Source: Atrina japonica (Eukaryota; Mollusca; Bivalvia; Pterioida; Pinnidae). Taken from it: a stretch of 64,000 nucleotides of DNA. Every line of letters starts with the position of its first letter. Position 1 is the first letter of the stretch. The notes under the pieces are model-generated. The model was not told the origin of the DNA, searched no databases, and worked only from the letters and a program-made list of their open reading frames with translations. The translations under genes and the position numbers were made by a program. The stretch is from positions 33,486 to 97,485 of the forward strand of contig BROG01001209.1 in assembly GCA_030159075.1 (NCBI GenBank), read 5' to 3'. Below, piece after piece: positions 36,860-48,756 of this stretch.

Positions 36860-39800
36860 CTGAGCACCACCAAACCCGCCAGCCAAACCAATTGACAAAC
36901 CCAAAACACACAACCCATAGTACCACAAAGTACACGACATTCGCCAAAACTAATCACAAACCAACAAAAAAGAGAAAAACCAAACAAAATTTTGTCCAAT
37001 CATAGAAACCAAACCTAACATAATCCACGAAAATACAAAATAAACAAACGTAAACACAATTCAAAAATACACTATCACAGAACCACCTAACTGATAAGCC
37101 AAACTAACCTTAACAAACTAAACGCCCCACACATAAAAGACACCCATAAACACCAAAAACCAAATCAGACACAAAAGAAACAGAACAAAAATACTATCCA
37201 CCAACTAAAAGAAAGCTATAACCAATAGGTAAGCCACAAATAACTGACACGAAAGTCCCAGAAAACAAAAATCGAAAAACATCTAAACAAAAATAGCACC
37301 CTCCACAAGCACCAAAGACATACAAACAATAAATATGCACAAACCTAAACACGAAAAAAAACAAACACAAATCAAAACAAAAAAAACAAAACAAATCACT
37401 ACCAAACCCACGACAACAGATACAACACCCAAATACTCCAAACAAACACCCAAACCAACAAAAACAAAAAAACAACTCGCTACCCCAAAAGCAACAGCAA
37501 GCAAAAGCAAAAAACCACAGCATCCCACCCACACCAATACCCACACCCAGAGCAAAAAAACAAACAAATAAACCATCAACCAAAAGAAAAGCTCCCAGCA
37601 CAAGACCAAAACCTCCCCAAAGCGAAAAATACGCAAAAATTAAAACGCCCAACAACAATACAACAACCCATATAGTACCACACACAAACACACCAACCAC
37701 CGACACTTCAATACACCCAAAACATCTATACGTAGAACGCCCCAACCTAAATACACATAACACCATAAACAAGCGTAACCTTCAACAACAAATAACAAAC
37801 ACACCAAACCCAACGACACTAAGACAACACTAGACAAGAAAAAAGACGCCATAAACCCAACAATACACGAACTGCATTACGAACCCCCACGACCAACCGA
37901 AGAGGTGCGTGACAACAAACCAAAACCCAAGACCAAAGCTCCCCAAAACATTAAAACCAAAAAAACACCTAACCCGACCACCAACAAATATACCAACTAA
38001 GAAAAATACTCAACCAAAAAAATACTTACCTGAGACCACAAACACAACCAACCCAGAAGACAAACAAACCACCTATACAACACCCAGCAACACACACAAA
38101 ACAACAACACCAAGCACCCAAAACAAACACAAAAAAAAACCACCGATTCCAAAACACCCACCTAACACTAAAAAACACGAAAACACATCGATTAACCCAC
38201 CTAAAAAAATACAGAAACACACACATCCCACAACTCAACACAAAAATACAAACACACAAACACACCCATAAAACACAACCACAAAAAGCAAGGAAACACA
38301 ACAACCAATATCTCAACATAACCACCAATCCACAGAATAACACTAAACACCATGATAAACCACCCAAATATACTACAAAAAAACAAAAAACTTGAAACCA
38401 ACAAACACGAAAAAAACCACGCCACGACACACAACACAAAGCAACAACAAACCCAAATAACCAACAAAAAACAAACAAGACAACTATGAACCAAACACAA
38501 CAGCAAAAAACCCAGAGAACCAAAACCAAAAAACAACAACATACACACCCACCCAACCCAACAATAAACACACACAAACCCACCCAACAATCACTATACT
38601 CCCAGCCAAACTCCAAACCAAACACAAAAACAAAATCCAAACCCCAAATAGCGACGAAAACTCCTAAACAAAACAGGATAAACAAAAAGCCAAAAACATA
38701 AAAACTAAAGAACCAAAGCTCCAAAAAACTGCAATCCCTCCACAAAACAAACAACAACTAAAACGCAACACAACCCACAATCCAAAATCTCCGAACCCAC
38801 ACCCAGCTAAAACTTAAAGAAACAAATCTGCCAGCAAAATCCAAAACCATCAAAATAACAGCATTGTATCTAAAAAACCACAATAAACCCCCTACACAAC
38901 ACAAACAAAAGCCAACACAGACAACCCCAAACTAAACAACAATCATTAATCCACTCAAAACCAAGACACACCTGATTATTGCACACAGAAAACCAACAAA
39001 AAAACGTACCCAAAAGACAACAATACTAAAGATCAAACCAAAACAATAACAAAAAACACAATCAAAATACGAAAATTACCACAAACCCCCCAAGAAACAA
39101 CACTCAAACAAACCCCAAACTCAATCAACAGACCACTACAAAAGCACCAAAAACAGAAACTAGACAAACCGAAAAAACCAAAAAACACAAAAAACCCCAA
39201 AAACAAATACAGAGCAAAAAGAAAATAAACAAAACAAACACAACGACACCTTATAAAACACAACAACCAAACAATAAATATCCAAGGAAAACACAAATAC
39301 AAATCCCTACCCATAAAAACCATAACAACCCAATAAAGAACACACCAAAACCAGGCCCTAAACAACAACTTAGACACAGCAACAACAAAACTGACTCCGA
39401 AAACCGACCACACGAACCACAAAAAAACAAACCCAAAAAACCAAACAAAAACCAAAAGGAAACAACTAAACAACTCACCCGCAAATAAACATGGAGCACC
39501 CACAAATACACAATGCCATAACAAACTAAACACCCAGTTTAGCAACAACCCCCAGCAAACCATAACCCATAACAAAACAAACACACCAAACTCAACATAA
39601 TCAAAACAACAAACAACCAAGAAAAATAAAACCACACAACAAAACCCTAAACAAACCCCAAAAGCACCTACGACAACACCCAACATACCACAAAAATCTT
39701 CAAACCATAACAAAATAAACTAAACCACAACCACCCACCACTAACAAACCCGCACAACAAGCACAAAACAATAACGAAAAACACACACAAAAACCAAAAA

Positions 39801-41920
39801 ACAGCACCACAACACACTACAAATGAAACCCCACCCGCAAATAACTTAAACCACCAGACCCAGCCACAAAAACAGACCACCCAGGACAAAACACTCACAA
39901 ACAACCTGACTTCACCAGAATTAACAGACCAAACCCCAACAAATAAAGCACAACACCCAAAAACGCAACAAGACCCAAAACACAACACATAAAAAACAAC
40001 CACCAAAAACAAACTCTGAAAAAAACACCACAACCAAACGACAAATCAACAAAAACAAAACAAAAAAAGAAATCAAAACGCTCCCACACCCAAACGCAAC
40101 GCCAACCAGTACACACAAACACATCATAAAAAAAGTAGACGAAACACAACCTCCTACCCACTAAAATACCAAAAACCGCATATCACTAACATCAACCAAC
40201 CAAAACAAAAGCAATAAAAAAATAAACACAAAAACAATCCACAACAAAACCATACAACGAACAAAGACAAAACAACATACAGTACCACAAAAACCAACAT
40301 AAAATCTACCAGCCAACTACCCAGACCTCACAAACAAAACCCACACTATCAGAACCCCACATAAGACAATTAGACCAATACAAGAACTCACACCACACAA
40401 AACAACCCAAACGAAAACACAACACATACAGAAACGAGTAACACTAAATGAAATACCCTAAGCAACAGAAACACATAGTAAAAATAGAAATAAAAACAAA
40501 CCAAATCAGTACAAAAAGTATACCAAAAAACATAAGACAATCAAACCAACCAAACCACATAAAGAACAACAGTAAAACCACAACCCTAAACCACTAAAGC
40601 CGAACATAAAATAAACACTCCCCAAAACAAATCAATAACAACAACACCCAAAAACAAAAACCACGAGAAAACATAAAAACCACCATCCCAAACAAACTCA
40701 TACACTAATCTCAACAACAATATAAGTATAAAACACAACTCAAAACTTCCCGAACACACAAAAGTACCACATTCAACACAACCACAAACCCCCAAACACA
40801 GCAAACACACAACAAGAACAAAGTAAAACAGCCGCCCAAGAATCACCCCACAACCAAACCCACAACACACAAACGAAACCACAACAAACACAAAAACAAA
40901 GACACACCCAACCACAACCAATAAGCCCGGCGAACAAACACAGCAAACCCAAAAACCTACGCAATAAAACCACATCAAACATACAAACAATTCAACAAAC
41001 TACCCCAAACAATAAACACAATAGATCCCACACAACAACACAAAAACAACCGAGACCACAAAACAACCAACACCACTAACACAACCCCGTAACTAAATAC
41101 AAAAAAAAAAAAAACCACCGCAATAGAGTATGATAAAAAACACAAAAGACTACCCACAATCAAAAAGTTACCAGAAAACACCAAAAAAAAGCTATCCCAA
41201 AACCCAAATAATCAACATCCCCGACATACAAAACCCAACCAAAACACACGAACACAACCACCACAAAAAATAAAAGCAAAACCCTTAAAAAAACCCCATA
41301 AAAACAACAACCATAAACACGTCGCTTTAGCCACAACTACCAAACACAAAACAAAAAGATACCAACCAAACCATCGAAACCAAAAGAAGACACTCAAACA
41401 AAAACGACAACAAAACAAACCGCCGAAAACAACAACTACAACACGACAAGATCAAAAAAGATCACACACTTACAAAATAACGAACAAAACGCAAACCTAC
41501 AACTAAAACTAACCACATACAAAACAAGAACAAAAAAGCCAAAATGATCACGCACACAACCAAAGATATACTACACAACACTCCCAAATCACGACATAAA
41601 CAACACAAAGTCCCTAGCCCCCCACATCACCAAAAAAACAGAATACAAAACAACCTATCAAAACAAAATGCGCCGACCAAACCACGACAACCCAATACCG
41701 TAATTTAAGCAAATCAAAACAAATATTACCAAGCACAAAACCGCACAAAAACTCAAAAAAACACAAAAAAACAAACATCAACCAAAAAAGCGAACCACAC
41801 CACTACAACCCACAATAAACACGCAACAACACACAAACAAACCATACCCAACAAAAAAACAAACCGTAACACAAAAAACACGAAAAAAACCACAACACCA
41901 CAATACCAAAGTAACACGCA

Positions 41921-41948
41921 CCCCCCCCCCCCACCCCCCCCCCCCCCC
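41921..41948. repeat. Poly-C tract (poly-G on the sense strand)
   Basis: 28 nt of C with one A interruption and a T/A boundary, within intron 1. It could form a G-quadruplex on the sense strand or in the RNA. Confidence 0.9.
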
Positions 41949-44900
41949 TACGAAAACGCTAAAACAACACAACACACCGAATAAGGACCACAAAGCAAAA
42001 GACAAAGACCTACACCCAACACATCAACCAAACCCACAACAACAAGCAAGGAGACCATAACATCAACTAACCCCCAAAGCAAAAATCACCAAAACCAACA
42101 ACGACAAAACCGGACAACAACCCAATCACCCTCCCACCCGACCACAATCCATACAAAAATAAAAAAATCAGCACAAATACAACAACACCACCAAGAAAAA
42201 CCTACCATAAAAAAAACAATCCAAATAAACAACCCACGAAAATAAAGCCCACGACACCAACCCTTATAAATTTACACAACCAACAATGAACAAACCAACA
42301 CAACAACGAACAAACAAGCGCAATTACACAAAACAACTAAATCACCAAAGAAAAAACCCTATCACACATACAACCCCAAACAAACAACCAAAACTACACA
42401 GACAAACAGCCTAAAATCCGAACCAAAAGACCATCACAACGCAAACACATACACGAAGAGAACAGAATAAGACAAAACAAAATAGATACCGCAACGAACA
42501 AACCAACCACAAAACAAACAAAAAAAAAAATAACATAAAAACATCTGACATTATAATACACAACACACACCCAAACACAAACAAAATAACTCCCCACCAA
42601 AAAACACTAAACCCAAGCAAAAAAAAAAACCAATAACCACCCAACAAAAGACCACACCCAAACAAACCAAAACACAACTACCCACATACAAGACAATCTT
42701 AACACTATCTGCCCGTAAACGGACAAAACAAAAACAGCTACCCAAACTAAACACTAGAAAAACAACAACCATACCTACAAACCTTCAGCACACCATAGAA
42801 CAAACCAATCATAAACGAACACGACCCAAAAAAGCAAGTAACAACAACCAAAAACCGCCTCTAGTCAAAACCCCACCCAAACCTACCCCAAACCCAACCA
42901 CAAAACCACGACCAAACCTAATAGCCACCCAAACTCACCCCCGCTCAATCCCACCAGCCTGACCTAGTAACCAACAAACCTACAAGAACACCCTACTAAA
43001 GAGACATAAAATACACCAAAACAAACTCCAAACCCCCAGCCAAAACGCACAATCCACAACTACAACACACAAACACTACTAAAATCCAAACCAACCAGAA
43101 CACAACACCCAAACACCACAAAACAGCCACAAAAAAAACCACAAACCCAACACACACAACATCAAAAACCCAACACCAAAAAACCACAAGACCGTAAGCA
43201 ACAACCACACATAATCCCCAGAACCAAATAACACAACCAACCCACCACTATACACAACAACAACAATCAAGAACACATAAACTACCCCACACCCGTCCCA
43301 AAAAAACCACCCGACAAACCTAACACAGAAAAGAAAAAGTAACACCCCACATACACACAAAAAAAACAACAAAAACCACCAAACCATAAAAAGCAATTAC
43401 ACAACAATACACAAAAATAATACAAAAACAACCACAAAAACACAATAACACCAATCCCAAACCAACTACAAAACCCTCCAACGACAACCAACAAAACCCC
43501 CCAGCATCACCACACTACCACCAATAAAAAACCAATACCCAATAAAACATCGCAAGCCACTTAAAACTAACATGCACACCAAAACCAACAAAAAAAACAA
43601 CAACAAAATAAAACATCATACACATCAAACCCAATCAACGCAACCAGCCAGTAAATAACTCCAAACACCGAAACACAACACACAACACCACTCAAAACAA
43701 ACAACCCATAACACCACCCTAGCATCACCAACCTAATAAACCTCAATCCCCAACAAACCCACAACACACCACCCAAACAAAAACCATAATACAAACAGCA
43801 ACATCAAATACCACCCAAAAAAAAATATACAAACAACACCAACACTAAAAAAACTAAAACAAAAATCCTCACACAGACAAAATTAAACTATAGAACCACA
43901 CTCAAAACCAGTCAAAACCCGCACAAAAAATCCAGCCACCCGAAAGAAACTAATAACATAACGAAAACACAAAAATATAGAATAAAAAAACTATCAACAA
44001 TACTACCCCTCCAAACCGACCGAACTATTAGCAACACAAGACCAAAACAACCCATACACTCCCCGCAAAACAACACCCAAACCAATACAACCCTACACAT
44101 ACAACATACTATATCAATATCCAAAGCAAACACCAACACCAAGTGCCAAAAACGAAACAAACAAACCACAACCAACCAAAACACCCCCAAAACAACGAAT
44201 CACCAAACAACCTAACACCAAAAAAATCCAAACGACAACACAATCCCAATATCACAACCCCCCCACAACACAAACAAATACACAAATCACTCAACATACG
44301 ACTACAATCCCGAAGAAAACAACTACCTAACATAACATCCACAAACAACGCCAAGAACAGCGATCATAATAAACAAACCGACTTACACAAAAGCCATAAC
44401 ACCATCATCACACATCCCAAACCTCCACCAATCACCAACCAACCAAAAAAACAAACACCACCAGCTCAAAATAACAAAACCACCACACACCAAAACGAAT
44501 CCGCCCCGGCCCCAACACCAAACCGCAACCCTACCAAAACAAAAAAAAACCCAAAACAAGGACCTAAAACGAATCGAAAACAAGATACAAAACCAGAAAA
44601 AAACACGAACCACCAACAACCCAACATACCAACCATCAACACCCACACTCAAAAAAACAATAACAACCAATAATCTCAAAACACACAGACCAAAATAACC
44701 GAGCCACAAACACAAACAACCCACTCAACAATCTCAATCCGAAATACACCCACCCACCAAAAACAAAACCAAAAATAATAAATATCAAAAAATCCAAAAT
44801 ATAACAGAACATCAACATACAACAAAACCCCAACAAAAAAAACAAAGCCCCCACACCCATCTAAGAACACAAAAAAATCACTTAACCAATAACAACACAA

Positions 44901-46833
44901 CCCAAAAAGAAGAACCAATAATCAAAACACAACACCACCAGTTAACCAACATACAACTAAACCACCAAGACACCGAAAGAAACACACACAAAACAACCAA
45001 CCAGAACCGAAAACACATAACGCAAAAAAAAACTTAAATAAACAACCACGAACAAAGCAACTCAAAACACAAAATACCATAAAAACAAAAACCTACAATA
45101 GCCTCCACCCCAAAAGCCCCAACAAACACAACAAAACATAAACACCCCATAACCACCCAAACTCCTACGACAACAACAAACCAAACCCAACACATAACTA
45201 GACAAATTCCCCCCTCAACACGCACAAACAATACCAACATCCAACAACTACCCCCAACCAAACCAAGAGACTCTAACCCCTCCCACACTTAAACTACCCG
45301 CAATAAAACCACAACATGAATCCACACAATGATACAAAACTCCCAACAGACACAAACCACACCAAAACGAGAACACATGATAACTACCAAAAAACCCCCC
45401 CAACATAACCCCCAAAAGAGACACACCCCAAACAAGAAAAGACGAGAAAAAAATAAAAAACTCAATAAACACAAAAAAGACATAACACCACACCCCAAAA
45501 AAAACAACCTGAAAAAATATCAATACAGCTAAAAATCAACACACACACAACAGAACAACCAAACACGAAAAAGCAACCAACACAATCAAACCATAAACAC
45601 ACCAAACACCACAAAAAAATCAAACTTTAAACATAAAAAACAACACCACAATAAAAACAATCACCGGGCCCGATAAAATAAAACGTCTAAACTAAAGAAC
45701 CCCCTACCCACAACAACAAAACACCAAAACCAGAACACCCTTTACCTATAAACATAAACCACACCGAAACAAAACAACACCCCAAATATACACACAAGAA
45801 AAGCGTACGACACCCACTACTCCAACACGCAAAAAAAAGAACACAACTTATAAACATCCCTACACACCCCAAAACAGAACAACCCCCCAAAACAACACCC
45901 ACAAAACTACCTCTAATAAACGAAACATCAACACAAAAAAACACCAACAAAACACAACCCAAAACAGAACCAAAATAAAAAACACCCAACTCTCATAAAA
46001 AACCACAAAATACAAGAAGACCAACAAAGAAAATACACCCCATACCACTAAACCACAACGCCACCACCAACACCATTCTAAAGAAAAACCTCCCCCCACG
46101 CAACAATCAAGCCAAAACCAACCAACAACAAACACAAAAAATAACCATAGCACCCAACACCATCCATATACTCAACCTAAAAAACAACACCAAAACCATC
46201 CACGCCCAAACACGAAAAAACAACAAAAAAGACACACAACAAAAAAACCAAAATCCCAACCACTAGAGAACACAACACGCCAAGAACTACATGACCCCGC
46301 CAAACAATAAAACAAAAAACACACCAACCAATGTGCCTAAAAAATACAAACACAAACAACGACCAAATCACTAAAAAACAAAAACACAATCCATCGTAAA
46401 AGACCCCTACCAAAATAACAAGAACAAACACAGATAAAACACTACCTAAAAACACAACACAAACACCCAAACTAAACCAACGAAACCAACAGGAACCAAA
46501 CCACCCACCACACAACACAGCAACAACCAACCCAACAACACCATAAAAAAAGAACTACCGAACAACAACAAAAACAACGCAACAACCCAAAACCTTCGAC
46601 CAACACAACTTACAAGACTCAAAACACGAACGCATCCTAAAAAAACATAAAACAACAACCAACAAAAACACCCAAACCCAAAGCAACAGCCCCGAACAAC
46701 CACTCCTCAAAGAACCGACCAACACCAACAATCCAACAACAATCAACAACATCAACACCAACAACACCCAACCACACAAACCACCACACGAAGATCCAAA
46801 AAATTCGCCCGACCGATCAGATACCAAAACCAT

Positions 46834-46883
46834 CCCCCCCCCCAATACCCCCCCCCCCCACCCCCACCCCCCCCCCCCCCCCC
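46834..46883. repeat. Interrupted poly-C cluster near the 5' splice site
   Basis: A 50-nt run of C blocks (sense strand G blocks) is broken by AATA, A and A. It lies about 60 nt inside intron 1 from the exon-1 donor. Several G blocks longer than three meet the usual requirement for G-quadruplex formation. Confidence 0.9.
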
Positions 46884-46941
46884 AACCCAACCAAACAGTG
46901 ACAGCACCCTCCACACACGTAAACAATCCTCCAAAACAAAC

Positions 46942-48019
46942 CCTCGAGAGCTAGACCATAGTGATCCTCGGAGAAGCACATCATATGCCACCCTAAGTAG
47001 ATAGGATCGTCATGCCAGGACGGCGATATACTCGTGAGGGACCCTGTACTACCAGAGGGGCTAAGGGGCTGTTGTTTACTAAATCTTTGTGTGGACCAAG
47101 CTGCTGGACTTATCCCTTGCATACCGTGATCTCTGTCATACATTTGTAAATTGTTAGTCGTACTGGGCTGATAGTCCGTACCTTCCAGTCCCGCCATGGC
47201 GCAACTGGTACTGTATCTGCCATTGACCGCCATGTTGAAACTACAGTTAAAATTCTGATTATGTTGTTGCATGGAAGTGAAGTTAGTATGGTGTAAACCC
47301 GTCGCTTGTGACGATATCATACCAGTCGTGTCGTAACCTTGTGTCGAATTCATAGAACATTGCATAGTCATTGGATTCATGTTTGCATTTTGAAAAAAAT
47401 CATAATGAGATCCCAGCATAGATGAACTAGCCCCCATACCATTCACACCCAGCATCCCGAAAGGTTTCAGAGCCTGACACTTCCTCCTGAAACCCCTCGG
47501 GCGTCTTCGGAAAGATCCCTCCTCAAACATAAACTCCGCCGCCGGATCAATGGTCCAATAATGACCTTTTCCTGGACGTCCAAGTCCCTTAGGAAGCTTT
47601 ATGAAACATTCGTTTAGAGACAGATTATGTCTGACGGAATTTTTCCACCCTTGGTATGATCCTCGGAAAAATGGAAATCTCTGTTGCAAAAATTGGTAAA
47701 TTTCGCTCAATGTACACCTCTTATTCGGTGTTGCTTGGATTGCCATTACAATAAGTGCTATATAGGAATACGGGGGCTTTTCCTGCCTTCGTACCCCGAC
47801 ACCAGGTTTCTTTGATCCTTTTTGATTGAAGGACGGAGATTCCGGATCCAGAGATGTAGTAGTCGGTGTATCCTCGGGTAAATCTTCATCTTCTTCATCA
47901 TCGGATGCATTTTCATCATCCGAAGCTCCGGGTTCAACTTTTGGTACAACTTTCCTCTCTACGTCTTGAAGAACTTCTAATTCTGATGATAAACCTTTGA
48001 TATCGGAAACACTCGCCAT
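46942..48019 (-). CDS. foxF: FoxF forkhead transcription factor, exon 1
   Basis: This exon encodes 359 residues plus one base. FoxF proteins are nuclear DNA-binding regulators of visceral/splanchnic mesoderm in animals; that role is family knowledge. The start is the ATG at 48019 (ACACACAATGG, good context). The longer open frame upstream begins at TTG and is ignored. An acidic Ser/Asp/Glu stretch covers residues 33-50. The forkhead domain spans about 79-175 with [44 protein letters not shown] and [10 protein letters not shown]. The FoxF-type extension [20 protein letters not shown] follows directly and separates it from FoxL, FoxQ and FoxC. A low-complexity Met/Asn/Gln/Ser region leads to KQQPLSP (315-321), a motif shared with other FoxF proteins. 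The likely donor after residue 359 (CTCGAGG|GTTTGT) is weak but matches the phase of exon 2. An unusual Cys (KRCTLSE) replaces the usual Leu in the domain. The annotated protein lacks its final residues. Confidence 0.95.
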
Positions 48020-48440
48020 TGTGTGTTTATTGTTTCGTATTCCCAACTGTAAACTGACCGATATTTTTGCCCAATCTGTCAGGTCAAAATAATAAATATA
48101 TACACACTATAGAAGCGGCCATCAAGTTTGTACAATGCATCAAAATGTATATACGCGTGTGTCAATACAGTTTTCAAAGTTTCCAAAAATTAAGTTTTGG
48201 CGTTTAACTTTATCAGAAAGTGGTGATAAACCGTCAGATATACTCACTGAGTTAACAGATAATGATATAAATTTACCATCATGTTAGATTAAACGGAACA
48301 CAGATCCCCTCATTTTATGCATAATTTGACAGAAAATTAGCAGATCAAATTGAACACGCCAGAGTCGTGATTTCCAGTCATTCGATTGGTTCAGATGATA
48401 AGTAAGAGGCGGGGCTTTTAAGAGTCAATCACATTAGCAG
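48020..48440 (-). promoter_or_regulatory. FoxF 5' UTR and probable promoter
   Basis: On the minus strand a GC box (GCCCCGCC, 48408-48415) and a CCAAT box (ACCAAT, 48385-48390) lie about 390 and 370 bp before the ATG. An A/T-rich GCATAAAATG near 48315 could act as a TATA-like element. The boxes and their spacing fit a Pol II promoter directing transcription toward exon 1. The start site cannot be fixed from sequence. Confidence 0.5.
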
Positions 48441-48678
48441 CCACAGAAGTCGTCTCAGCATCCAAAATCTGATTATCTTAGCGTGCTATCTAACGGATAT
48501 TTTAGTAAATTGTGGGACGCTAAAATACGTAAATCCCGTAAAAAGGGAAATATTTTAAAATATGCAGTATCACATAAACGGCAAAAAGATCGAGAAAAAC
48601 ATGAAATGATAAAAGAAAGCATATAAAAATTAAGGAACGTAAAATCCATTTCAGTTGCAAATCTACTGAACAAATCAT

Positions 48679-48680
<2 letters not shown>

Positions 48681-48753
<73 letters not shown>
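48681..48753. repeat. (CT)n microsatellite
   Basis: About 73 nt of uninterrupted CT repeats, upstream of the FoxF promoter (GA on the gene's sense strand). Confidence 0.95.

Positions 48754-48756
<3 letters not shown>

Larger units (their letters stand above)
36860..46941 (-). other. FoxF intron 1: 10-kb G/T-only (sense strand) tract
   Basis: The printed strand here is almost only A and C. In four 60-nt lines I counted by hand (37921, 40501, 42001, 44221), A+C made up 53, 50, 51 and 54 bases. A control line outside (34921) had 35. The sense (minus) strand is therefore G/T-rich and nearly lacks A and C. The bias starts at the exon-1 donor (GTTTGT) and ends at the exon-2 acceptor, with a weaker spill of about 80 nt beyond exon 2. 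The sequence is not a tandem repeat: words differ throughout. The many minus-strand open frames of 60-243 codons, rich in Cys, Phe, Trp, Val, Leu and Gly, and the plus-strand frames rich in Thr, Lys, Pro, Gln and Asn, come from scarcity of stop codons and are not genes. No exon, transposon or RNA gene is recognisable inside. Confidence 0.85.

Noticed and set aside
38026..38757. 243-codon minus-strand open frame, the longest apart from FoxF exon 1
   Set aside because: It lies inside the G/T-only intron, where stop codons are scarce. Its composition (Cys, Phe, Val, Trp, Leu, Gly) simply mirrors the base bias, and neighbouring frames look the same.
44143..44673. 176-codon plus-strand open frame rich in Thr, Asn, Lys, Pro and Gln
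   Set aside because: Same cause on the opposite strand: A/C-only codons. No domain and no start or splice context.
46817..46941. Read-through of FoxF exon 1 into a Gly-rich tail
   Set aside because: The tail is the translation of the intron's G/T-rich start and poly-G tract. A phase-matched donor precedes it.
36862..46941. Interpretation of the A/C tract as a telomere, satellite or CRISPR-like array
   Set aside because: No repeating unit, no regular spacer and no telomere motif array; words differ along the whole tract.
48020..48046. Upstream extension of FoxF by nine residues
   Set aside because: The first codon is TTG, not ATG. The ATG at 48019 has better context and gives a normal FoxF start.
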